From Prinia subflava (Eukaryota > Chordata > Aves > Passeriformes > Cisticolidae), in the NCBI RefSeq assembly GCF_021018805.1, contig NC_086248.1, positions 54,317,485-54,381,484 of the forward strand: 64,000 bases of DNA, read 5' to 3'. Position numbers and translations under genes: made by a program. Of the stretch, positions 35,852 to 47,645 are shown piece by piece. Position 1 is the first letter of the stretch. Each line of letters starts with the position of its first letter. A model generated the notes under the pieces. That model saw only the letters and a program-made list of their open reading frames with translations. It was not told where the DNA came from and did no database searches.

Positions 35852-35990
35852 AATCCTTACTGAAGCCAAAAATCTCTCTTTCAATGCCACACGTGCTTTC
35901 AATGCTTATAGTAACATCAAGAATTACATAGACGAAGCTGAAAGAGTTGCCAAGGAAGCCAAGGCTCTTGCAAATGAAGCGATGCAAGCG
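35852..35990 (+). CDS. LAMA2: LAMA2 exon: coiled coil
   Basis: The exon is 139 nt: one base finishes Gly, then 46 codons to phase 0. It encodes ILTEAKNLSFNATRAFNAYS, IKNYIDEAERVAKEAKA and ANEAMQA. AYSNIK and YIDEAE are strongly conserved with mammalian LAMA2. Two sequons lie almost side by side (NLS, NAT). The frame stays open for about 318 nt into the intron, which I take as chance because donor GTAAGG joins properly to the next exon. The acceptor is CCCTATCCCAACAG. Confidence 0.95.
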
Positions 35991-38900
35991 GTAAGGAAAA
36001 TTAGTAAATTGAGAAGGAAGTTTAGATTTTTTATGGAACGTGCTACACCTGATCTCAGATTCATGTTTTGCCATCTTAAAACCTTATGTGAAGACTTTTG
36101 CCATCAAATGTTCTTGTTTCATCATCAGAAAGCTGTGCCTCTGTCAGAGCTACATGTACCTTCAGACAATCCCTATTTGTTCCTAGCTCATGATCCTTAC
36201 TTTTCTTCCCCATTTTATTTACTATCCTTCCTCCTTCTGTCTTCTGCCTTTTGGTCTCTGTGTATGGCTCAGGTCAACAGCTTTAAATCAGGTATGTGGG
36301 CTATTTGATATTCAATAATGCTAGTTTACGTGTGGGTAATACATTCATTAAATATAAAGAATTCCGTACCTTAATTAACTCTTCAACCTACTTCCCTGAA
36401 AACACTTGGAGGCAGTTCTCTGCACATCAGATGAACTGCATGCACCTGGCTAGAATTCTAGAAATGGAGAATTGTAGGAGGGGAATGGAAATTTTTATTC
36501 ACTTTGTGAACTCTACCAATTTTTGCAGAGAAATCTTATTCTCACTATGAGGTAGCACATGCCAATTTCCAGAGAAAATGAAGAGAACTTTTAAAAATAA
36601 GATTGTAAAGTAAAGTCAGCCCTCAAGCCTGAGTCACAATGAGGATCTCGGCTCCTTGATTCATGTACTGTGAGCAGAAAACATTCTGAGCATAGCCAAG
36701 ATTATCTTTTATGTCAAAAATCAAAGGAGTTAATGGCTAATTTGTGGGAGTTGGTCAGAGACCAACAGTTATGCACTTCACATGCATACAGAAACATGAG
36801 GCAGGGACAGTATAATGTGAGATTGCCAGAATTATATTTGATGCAGAAACATGTAGATGAGCAGAAACAACTTGTAGTTACAGCACTTGTACATGAATAT
36901 AGGTAGCTTGCAGAGAGCTACTTCAGTCAAATGGATTACGAGAATAGCAAAATCAATCACATGCTCTAAAGGTCTATATTCATCAGAGGGATAAAGTGAA
37001 CTAGCCACTGCACAAAAAATTCTAATATCTGTAGGCTGTTTAAATTTTCAGTGTTTTTTCAATTAACACTAACTACTGTATTTCTTTTGATGAAAAAAAT
37101 TCACCTCACACATTAGTATGTGCTGGTTCTCTGTAAACAGTTCTTTGTTTCACCAGAATGCCTAATTATGCCACAGAAGTAAATAAGGGCCTGGCCCTTT
37201 TTGATTTTTCCTTCTCATTAAGATTTAATATATGCTGTCTTTTTCTGCTTTGATGACTTGGAATGAGTGAGACAGGCAGCTGTTTCAGGAACTGAAAAGG
37301 GAAAAAATAAAGACACAGAGCAATAAAGAAACAAAGCTAGCAATTACAGGATGGTGACAAAAGTGTATGTATCACTAAATGATTATAGCATAGAGAGAAA
37401 GGAGATTGATAATTTAAGTGATGGAGGTCAAGATGGACAATATGATGTAAATAGAAGCAAATGAGTAGCAAGGAAAGCGAAGAAAATATTGAAGTGATGT
37501 TTTCAGCATCTCCTTTGCAAGTATTCATTAGAGGGAGCTTGGTTTTTTTATGGGCAGTATATGTGAAATGGAGATCCAGTTGATGAGGAAGAAAATTGAG
37601 GCAGCTGATGCCTTTTAAATGTAATTGACTTAATAGAGAGGTCATCGGTGGTTTGGCATCAAACTGCTGCACAGCAATAGGTTTAGCTGGTTTTTTTAAA
37701 CTATCATTTGAGGGGTTTGGGCCAGATTTTAAAAATATATCTGTTGTGAACTACAGTCATCTCTTCTTTATTCTGTTTCCTTGGTTTTATTTGAAGACTA
37801 TCAAATGTTTGCTCATCCTAGGTGAAGAGTTTTACTGGTAACCAGGTAAATCAGGGTCCCACTTTCTGGAGGTCCCACTGAGCTTTTAGCTGAGCTTCAG
37901 CACAAGACCAGGAATGGACCCTCAGTCAGGGCTGTCTGGAGCACAATGGTTCAAAAAATCTCCTCAAAGGCAGCATTGGTGAACGGTCCTAGAAGGCAGC
38001 GTAAGCCCCTAGAAACTGTGTTCCCTGCTTTCTGAGAAGTTGCTCTGGGGACCCAGTGTAAAAGATGGAGATGGTGTCTTTCCCCTCCTTTTGAAAGATG
38101 GAGTCATGTTCTCTTCTGTATGAGAGCTGTTGGGGATGCCTGTCTTCTGTAAAAGATGCCAAGTCCCACAGTGAGCAGATAATGGAGAAAAGTGCTGTAG
38201 CTCACTATGCATCCCTGATCCTCACATTTCCTGTTCACCAGGAATGATGTTGGGGCAGGGGGACGAAGGTTTCCCAAAGCAACGAGCTGGTGTATGAACA
38301 AGAGACAGTAGGGACAGGTTTTGGGTTTAGGTTCTATCCTGTACATCACTGGATCAAATTATTTACAAGAACCTTAGTGATAGCTCAAGGGGGTTTTGGG
38401 TTTGGGTTTGTAATGGGAAAATTACTTCATTTTCAAATTAATCTAATGTTGCTAAAAGCATGAATGAAAAGATGCTCAAAATCCATCGTGATTACAGGAA
38501 GCCTGATAAATGATTGGAAAAAATGTATTAAAAATATGACAGAAAAATTTCTCCTGAGCTTTTTATGATGGATTTCCTCTCCCCTTTGAAAGCAAAATAA
38601 ATTAATCAGAAATGAGAAATCCTTAGCATTCGGGCAGTTTCAGCATTCCATTACTTAGGCAGTAACTGATAGGAGTCAGGTTAACATATTCTGTTTGGAT
38701 CTTATAGATCAGAATCATAGTTTTACACTATAGAAAGTGGATTATTCTTATGCTTTTATTCTCAGGCTGGGAACTGTAGGAGGCACAGAGGACACATTGA
38801 GTGTTTAGGGTCCTGCTTTCTTCTTTGATTCTGAGATTCTTTGTAGACGGTGCCCCAGGAGTTCTGTCGGGTGTCTAGATTTCCTTACATAAAGCTGCCT

Positions 38901-39399
38901 AGACACCCTTGTGAGGATGCCCTGAGGTGCAAATTATTTTTGGCATCCATCTTCAGGACTGTAGAAATGAGAGTAATTCTATCTCTTGCATAGGAGAAAA
39001 CTTCACTATGTAAGTGTATGTGAAAAGAAAATCATTTAAGAGCAAGGCAGAACTATTTTTAACTGATTTGAATTAACACCGAGGCCTATAAAACCTTATA
39101 CCTGTGTAAGTTCATGTGATCCTCAACACTGCCCCAGTGCATTTATGCCTCCAAACCATGACTGAGACAGCACTGCTTGGACATAAGATGGTCCCATTTC
39201 TGCCAGAAGACAAAGCAGAGATTCAAACTGCACAGGGTTTGCATGGGGAGGGTGGGGGCCATGAGGAAAGGCACAGGGAAAGGAAGGTACTACCTGCAGA
39301 TTACGGACATTTTGGAAGAGACAGAATTAGAACAAATTAAATTCCAGAGACCCTGCAATTTTCAAATTTATTTTGAATCACAATATTTTTTCCTCTTTT

Positions 39400-39438
39400 T
39401 TGTTTGTTTGTTTGTTTGTTTGTTTGTTTGTTTGTTTT
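39400..39438 (+). repeat. (TTTG)n microsatellite
   Basis: About nine tandem copies of TTTG followed by a T/C-rich stretch. Confidence 0.95.
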
Positions 39439-39942
39439 TCTTTCTTTTTTATTACAGTATTGTCCTAATTTAGAAAATAATGTTAAATTCTTTTGGCTGT
39501 AAATCCTACTAAATTATAAAGCAGTTCACTGTGACCAAGGCTTGCCACAAGCATACAAATTCACCTTACACAAAGTCGTAAAATCTTTGGGTTTTAATTA
39601 CTGACTGCTTCATAACTTGACATCTCAGGAACCAAAAGGAGAACTAGTAATAAGAGTACATTTTCTATCATACATCTTAAATAGTCCTCATTTTCAAAAT
39701 GTTTTTTTAAAAATATAAAGCTTTTAATAAGTACAAGTTTATTTCTCTCTGGAAGGGCTTTTCTAGTATTAACTTTATGCTTAACTTTATGCAGAAATTT
39801 ATTTCTGTCTGATTGTCAGCACATGCCCAGTTACTGCCCCTGATCTGATGAACATCTTGGTTTTGCAGTGTAAATCTGGCCTTCCAGCTTCATTTTATTG
39901 CCAATAAACTGCTTCAACAGCCAGTCAACCATGCCTAGTCAT

Positions 39943-39957
39943 ATAGTAGTAGTAATA

Positions 39958-39990
<33 letters not shown>

Positions 39991-40003
39991 ACAACAACAA
40001 CAA
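39943..40003 (+). repeat. Compound triplet microsatellite (TAG)n(TAA)n(CAA)n
   Basis: Successive blocks of TAG, TAA (with one TAG-type interruption) and ACA/CAA triplets make about 60 nt of uninterrupted triplet periodicity. Likely polymorphic in length. Confidence 0.95.
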
Positions 40004-41554
40004 TCCTTATTTTTGAGTCTGTGGGCACAGAGTGATCATTCCCTGTGTTCTGTTTCTAGGGGGAAAAGAAATTTAAAAGTATTATCTGATTTGACAGATG
40101 CATCTGTCACAAAATCTGGCTAAACATTCTTCCTTCAGGAGCAGTCTTTTGTTTCACTGGGTAGTTTTTTGGATTTTTTCCTGATTTTTAAAATATTTTT
40201 CTGTTACCAGTGCTGCTTGTTATTATGTGGTAGAGAAAATTGATAAGAAACGAATTTTTTTCATCTTTTGAATACATATGCTTTTGTTGTTGAAAGGAAT
40301 GTGTACACAGCTTAATATTTCAGGTGATGTGTGCCTTAGTTCTTAAAATCACATAAAAGCTTACATTTGCATACCATCTAAATACAAGGAATCTTTAACA
40401 GCTATATCCCTGTGACATGGCAACATATATACCATGAGATATTCCATAACAAAAAGCTTGGTTCTGAATTTTGAAAGTATCCAAAGCATTCTCTAAGACT
40501 GTTAAAAGAAAGAGAAACAGCAAGTTCACTATGTTTTTTGCAGTGTCGTTGAAAAACATCAGCGCTTCAGTAATATGTGAAATGTCACTTCTGGGCTTGC
40601 TCATTATAAAAATAATGAATAGCAATAATAATTGTGTCATTTAATTGACACACAGTTAATTTTTGAGTATATGTATCTGCCCTGGAAAATGAAAAGTAGC
40701 TGCTTCTTAATTACATACCAGTTACAAGGCTATGACCCATGACTAATATAGAATGTTATCTGACTGTCAGTAGCATTCTCAAAGAAATGTATTCAGTATG
40801 ATGTGTGACCTGAGTTCAGTCTTACAAACTGAACAGTAAGTGGTTCAGAACCTGGAGCATTTCCTACTGAGTGAAAACAGTAATCTAATTTAGAAAAATC
40901 ATTCCATCTATTGATCAGTCTCTGCACTGAAGGTAGAGATGGATGTTTTGCAGTAGAAAGATCTTTAAGTAGCACGATATGATGAAGGATGGATACTAAG
41001 TGATAAAATTCTTTCAGATTAACTGCTGTTTGCCTTTCTTTTAAAGCTCTATTTCTTATTTCTTTTCTCACCTAGCCATTATAATTCTTTAATTTAACCA
41101 CAAATGAATCTCAGTTGTCATTTATCAGAGTTATCAGATCCTGTCTGGCCTCTAAAGTTTCTGTAGCTACACTTAGAGAGAAATACTGTATTGCATAGTG
41201 TTCTGTCCATAGCTGGAAGGATAAATACATATTTAAGTTGAAATATGTTTTGTCTGTTGGTTTTGGACAGTTTTGCTCTTAGAGACAAATCCATTTATTT
41301 AATACTGTAAGCATTGTCCCTCTTTATTGAAGCAACTTCTAAAATTCCAAAGGGGATCTGACATTCCATTAAAAAAATATTTAGATTTTTTTTCATTTTG
41401 GTTCTCTTAGACTAATGTTATGGCAATGGAATGTAATTCAGAGCCTACTGATGTGCACAAAAAATTAGATGACTGTTCGCCTAGATAATGACCAGAAGTC
41501 TTTTATGACCTCTGACTTTCCTGTATGTTTGACATGTTTTTTGTTTGTCTACAG

Positions 41555-41657
41555 ACATCTGGTCCCCAAGGATCACTGAAGGATGGTGCCAGGAGCTCTC
41601 TTCAGAAAAGCTTCAGGGTCCTTAACGAAGCCAAGATGTTAGAAAGTGGTGTTAAAG
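41555..41657 (+). CDS. LAMA2: LAMA2 exon: coiled coil
   Basis: The exon is 103 nt: 34 codons plus one base of a split Glu codon. It encodes TSGPQGSLKDGARSSLQKSF and RVLNEAKMLESGVK. The GP-x-G break in an otherwise helical region and LQKSFRxLNEAK also occur in mammalian LAMA2. The acceptor is TTTGTCTACAG and the donor GTATGT. Confidence 0.95.
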
Positions 41658-44600
41658 GTATGTGCACTGTATGGCATTCAAACCCACTAAATAGAGGGAA
41701 AAAATGTTGTGAGGCTGCTATGCTTCTGGTATGAAGAAGCCATGTAGGAAAAAAAAGTAGAATTCATTATCTGATTTGAAACTGGACAGTGTATCAATGA
41801 AGAAGAGTCTCCTGTTTTGTGTCCAGGCATTATACAGGAATTCCTGTCCCCTCTGTTCATTTCTTGAACAAAAAGACTGAGGAGGAGGGAACTTAGGTCT
41901 TCTTTTGCCAACTACAGTAAGGGCAAGAGTAAGGGTAAGAAAAATCACACACAGTAAATATTCAAGTCTGAGTTTTAAACTTGTCACAGAGATGATGCAT
42001 GAATCTTCCCCCTAAGAAACCAACAAGAAACTTGTATCTTATTAGAGTCAAGACAGATTTTCATAATAAAGCCCTGTCTTCCATGTTTTTACATACAAAC
42101 TTCTTTTTGGCCTCTAGGGAGATACATTAAGAGGAGCATACAGCAGAAAGGCGGTGATCCACACAGCTTAGTCATCTTTTCGCTATTACTACAGTCAAAT
42201 TTAATTTTGGCAGCTCTAGGATTTCCAACTGCAGAACTAGTTAACAAGTAAACATAATATTTAATAAGGTCATAAAGCATAATGTTCCATAAGGTCACTA
42301 ATTGCATTTCATTGTCATACACTGTTTGAAAGTGAAAAACATCATTATTTTCTTGTAGCTGAACTGAGGAAAAGAAATGTGTCTGAGTTACTAGTAAATC
42401 TTGGATGTATATTTAGAGTCTTCTTTATTGCAGCTCTACCTTTCAGTACAGATCTAGGGCTGGAGGAACATATTTCACAAGCTATGGAATGCTTTCTGGA
42501 ATTCAAACTGCTGTAGCTTGCCATGGATAAGGTGTATAAGAAACACTAAAATGGCTGTGCCACCTCTCCCCTGCCACGGCCTCCAGTGAGCACCTCGGAG
42601 GGGAGTCCATAGCTGCCTGTGCCCCTCAGGCAGGTGTAGTGGAGTAAAGCACAGTGCCCTATTTTCAAGGACAAATTAAAATGGGATCTCTACGAGGATG
42701 GACGTGAATTCTCTGTGTCCACACAACTTCAATTTAACCCTGAGACAAGATATATTACAATCATTACTGCAGAGAATTTTGAAAAGGGCTATTTTCCTAT
42801 TGTACCAGTGAAAATTAAGGTTGATAACAGTTTCATAATTCAGAAGAAAATGTCCAAACAGCCTAAAGATTCATAAAGCAAAGTTAACGCAAGCAAGCAG
42901 CGATGCTTAAAACGCATGTATTAGATCTTAGTCTATGTTTTTGCCCCAAACTGAAGGGTGATAAGATGGAGCATTCTTTAATGCTCTCTGATACATCCTA
43001 AACTGCTTCATAAAGACAAACATTCTGAATAGTATGCTTTTTCACATCTAATAAAACATGTCCATGCTCCAAAGCTAGACCTGTGGAGATCAGTTAACAT
43101 TGTGCCCAGAATGCAGATGTGTAAGAGGAAAATGCAATGACAGACTTCTATTCCCCACTCTGCTTTTGCACCAGAGTGCTGGTACTATTAGTATTGTGAA
43201 TAACATAGAACATATGTTATTAGTATTATGAACATAATACCTTCTGGATGTCTTTTTTCCCACAAGAGAAATTGAGAGTTCAGTGTCAAACTAATAGAAA
43301 TATATTTTCTTAGAATCTGTATAAAGCCACCCTTTCAGAATCTCAACTGGAATTGCAGGATGGCTAATGGGCACTCTATAAAGATCTGGTAGACAGAACT
43401 AATCACTAGCTTAAAATTTCTCTGTCTACGCTACAGGAAGTACATTAGTTAAAGTAATGAAGACCCATAAGCCACTCAACTAATGTACACTCTGAAAATG
43501 CAGCCTAGGCCATGATAGAGATGGGAGTGTTTTCTTCCTACATTATGTTATTCCCCTGATTTGTGGCCAATTACCTGAGTTATAAAATGAGTGTTAATCA
43601 TGAAAATGTTTTATATTACCACCAAAGACTGCTGAAATAGTCCTTACTAAGCAAAGCTTCTGACAAAAGCTATTAAAATGGAGATACAGTCATTTCTCTC
43701 TCTATGGGGTTAAGAGTTAAAAATAATAACCCTGGTGGGAGAAGCAAAATCTGTATGTAGTACTGTGACTAAGAAGGAATTTTGAAATTTGGGCTACCAG
43801 TGACTAAATGCTGCTGATGAAAAGTGAAAATAAGATGCATAAACTGCTCTTCAGCTAGAAGCTGCTGTCAGGTGGCTACTGAAATTCTGCTAATGTAATT
43901 TCTTTTGCCTAAGTATTGACAGGTTGAGAGGGACGTGTCTTGTTGGACAGTGCATGAATATTTTTAGCTAAAACATTTTCCAGCTGATAGGCAACAAATC
44001 CAGCTGATAGATCCCTTGTTTGTGTATTCTCCTCTGTGTTGTCTTTCTGCTGGTCTGGCATATTGCATTCACCGGATTATGGCAGTCAGTGGTGAAGGTA
44101 CTCTTTTTAAAAAGGTAAACTTAATTAGTTGCATTTCTCTAGTTACATCCCTTTCTCTTAACACCAGTTTCTATGTCTTGCTTGGTTTAGGAAAAAATAT
44201 TTAGCTTGTGACCCATGTTCCTCTTTATAGGATGAGACTGTGCTATTCCGATGCTATTTGGAAGAAGTAACACAAAGATAACAGAAAGGGATGTGTGTAA
44301 CAGTCAGCTCATTTCTGTAGTCTCCAGTCAATAAAAACAGATGCATTTGTTGCTCCGTGGTAGATTCCAGCTCTAGTCTGGTTTTGGGATACATGCATTT
44401 GATAGCATAGCCTTATTGACGTTTTCTTGGACAGTTTCATATAGAAAACCTGCCATTTATGCATACTGTCAGAAGATGCCTGTTTCCACTATGTTGCTCT
44501 ATATGGATGTTCCACTGTGATGGTGGCACATCACCAGCAATGAACCAGTGTCACCTGTCTATGTGATCTGCAGAGACTTGTAAAACTGTGTCTCTCGCGA

Positions 44601-47528
44601 ATTATTCTGTATAAACAGCAAGTAACTAAATTCCTGCGTTCATCTTAAGATGAAATATATGCACACAGCATTGTTTGTTTTCATTTGACTCCATTCATGC
44701 AGACGAGCAAGGGTTGATGCTTTATCCTATAATGCTCTGTTTAATATAAACAGAAATTGAAAATCTTTGTTCATGTCAACCAATCCAGCAAATGCAAAGG
44801 CTGATACATGCTAAGTCCTTCAGGTTCCCGCTTACTCTTGAGGGTTTAGTTTCAGTAATGCATAACTAGTTTTGCTGATTTGAACTACAAACAGTGCATT
44901 TATTGGCATCTTGTGCCATCTCTGTGCACAGCTAATCAAGAGTAAACAGGATTGAGATAAATTTCTCATGATACTGCTCAACCTACACTTTAATAAGAGT
45001 TGCCAGTGCCTGGCATCTTTCAGTGCAGATCTGCTATCCTCTTCCAAGTCAGATAGGCTCTGTTGTTTGCAAAAACTTAGACTGTAGCTGCCTGTATTTT
45101 GACTAACTTCAGCGCTTAACTGGAGGATCTTGGGCCTTCAAATCATTGCCACAGCTTTTTTCCACAATAATTAAAGGATGTGGAAAAGCTGGCATGACAT
45201 TCGTTCAGTCTGTGATTCATGCAACAGATTAGTCCAGTGCTTAGTGAAGATGCCCTCTGGATTACAAGATAAGAAATTACTTCAAAATAAAACTTAATAT
45301 CTCTGTGAAATGAACAATTTCCTTGAAAAGCTGACACAGGACACAGTATCTCCTCACTTCTCATTGTGTAAGAGCCCCCTAGGAACACTTATTTATGGCT
45401 TTATTTTTATAACTAAAAAAACCCACCCAGAGTAAAACTGTATTTGAGGAATTCAAAGAAAAAATATTAAACAGGTAGAGTCTCAATATTCATTTTCAGA
45501 ATTTCTACAAAGACTTCCCTTGTAAATTCCATAAAAACCAGTTTGCTGCTATGGTTACAAAGCTGAAAACAGAAGTCTGGAAACATGATTCTTCAGAAGT
45601 ACAACTGGGGGATAATTAGCATGCTGGATGAGCATAGTAGGGAGGAGAAAAAGAGATAATTTAAAAGTATGTTACAAAGTTAGAACACCACCACCACAAA
45701 TGAGTCAAACTTCTCAGAAATATTGACACACTTAATAAACACTAACATTCCACTAGAAACACCAAGAAATTATCAGGCAGACCATAATTTCACAATGAAA
45801 TCGTGGAAATTAAAGCAGGTTTTTTGGTATTTTGACTTAATAGGAAAACAACTCAGATAAAATCTCAGGGCACACAAGACCAGAATCTCATTAGTTCATC
45901 CTGGTTTAACAATATCACATTACAAGAAGCCTCCTTCAGAAGTGGAAACATAACCTGTCATTTAAAAATAAAGCTGTTTTTAAGAAGAAGACTGACCATA
46001 TAATATATGCAATTGTTCCAAACCTTATTCTAGTGTTAACTGTGCCTCTCACACTTGACACAAATGTTCTGTTCTTCTGCAGAATATTTGGCAGGAGTGA
46101 AGGCTTATCTCCGGGCACTGCTGCAGTCCTGTGTATGGCTCGAATTTAAATAAAGCAAACAAATTTCTTCCTCAATGACATTTCAAAAGGTCTAACAACA
46201 AAACTATAATTCTCATTTAAATTTCATGTGCTGTTTCAGCCTTGCTATAGCCTTAGAAAATTTAATTAATAATTTCTTGTAGGCAATATAATTTTGTTTG
46301 ATTTTTCTCTTTACAAATTGCTTCTTGCACATCTAATTTTAAGAAACCATACTTTTTTAGAATGTGTGGAATGTGAACCACATAGGTGTTTATTTTCAAT
46401 AACCTGTCACAAACCTGAAGGTCACAGTCATAGCTTGTCATCCTGAGCTCCTTTTCTACAAATTATTCTTTTCTTCTGGCTATCAAGCTCAGTGATGTTA
46501 AATTAGTTTCCCAGTAGGATATGCCTTTAAGGTAAGAAATCACCAGCTGTCTGTTCCAAAGAGCTTCATATTGATAAAGAGAAATAATGAAAAATGCCCA
46601 CTTCAATAGTAATTTTAGCAATAACTACATTTTTTGTGTCAAATTTTACATCTGAGTTTTGGGATAACGTCTGTTTCAATAGCCATAAAGCTTAGCTGGA
46701 ATCTCAGTTTTGAGACTGTTGCATTGCTCTGCTGGACACGGTTCAAAAGACCTTGCATATTTTTTATTCAAAGTAAAAAATGCTGAAAAATAGGAACTTA
46801 CTTGTAAATGAGGACATCAGTTTCAACTGTGATCTACTAAATATGACACACCTGCGCCTTTGATTTGTACTGGTCCTTTGATTTGAACCAGTTCCTATGA
46901 ATGGTTTTTACTAGGTGGGTGTTTTCCCAAAGAATTTAGAATGTTTATTTCATAATAACCTCTTAGTGTATTCATCTCATATTGATGATTAGTGATCTTG
47001 TATTTTCCTTGGATGTTACGTCAACATCTTTGAGAAAATCCAAGAGAACCAGGCTCTGGCCACTAGTTGCAACACCAAGTTGGCCTAATGGGTCTTGTTT
47101 CATTCACACCACATTCAACTCATTAAGTTCAGGCAAGCAGCCTAAGAAGAAAGGAGTAGTTGAATTTCGGAATCAAAACTATGACTAACATCACAGTTGT
47201 TGAATCTATTAGTGATCATTGTATGAATTTGCCTAAATCATGACATCCTAACAAGTTCTTTCCTCTGCACACCTTTGAAAAACCCATGATCAATATGTAC
47301 AAAAGTACAAGGAACTCAAGCATTTAGATACTATGGAAGTAGGGAATTGAAAGAAACTGGAGAAGATGATCAGTGAACCCCACAAGTTCTCTTGGATTTC
47401 CTTATTTACGCTATTTGATATCTTAATGAAAAATGGTTTGCTTGTTATTATGCATTTTGAATTATGTGCAAAGAAAGGATAGTGAAAATAAAGAGTTAAA
47501 ATATCTTTATCATATGCATTTTTAATAG
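41658..47528 (+). other. LAMA2: LAMA2 intron, 5871 nt
   Basis: Intron GTATGT to TTAATAG. A small GC-rich patch at about 42560-42660 is followed by an open frame to 42876 of protein-like composition, reported as a finding. No mobile element recognised elsewhere. Confidence 0.86.
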
Positions 47529-47645
47529 AAAAGGATGATGATCTGGACAGCACACAGAACAGGCTGAAAGATGCTGATGAGAAGAATTCCGTTCTCTTGA
47601 GAGGTTTGAATGAAACCTTAGGAAAGCTGTCAGCCATTCCTAATG
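47529..47645 (+). CDS. LAMA2: LAMA2 exon: coiled coil
   Basis: The exon is 117 nt: two bases finish Glu, 38 codons, then one base of an Asp codon. It encodes KDDDLDSTQNRLKDADEKNS and RGLNETLGKLSAIPN. LNETLGKLSAIPND is conserved with mammalian LAMA2. Sequons are NET and, across the junction, NDT. The acceptor (TGCATTTTTAATAG) has a weak pyrimidine tract, but phase and homology support it. The donor GTAAGT is consensus. Confidence 0.94.

Larger units (their letters stand above)
35991..41554 (+). other. LAMA2: LAMA2 intron, 5564 nt
   Basis: Intron GTAAGG to CTACAG. It has a (TTTG)n run at 39400-39438 and a compound triplet microsatellite at 39943-40003. A somewhat GC-richer stretch at about 37850-38340 has no identifiable origin. 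The rest is AT-rich. Confidence 0.87.

Noticed and set aside
35982..36308. 108-codon frame continuing from a LAMA2 exon into the intron
   Set aside because: The GTAAGG donor at 35991 and the in-phase acceptor at 41554 restore the conserved protein, so the extension is chance read-through.
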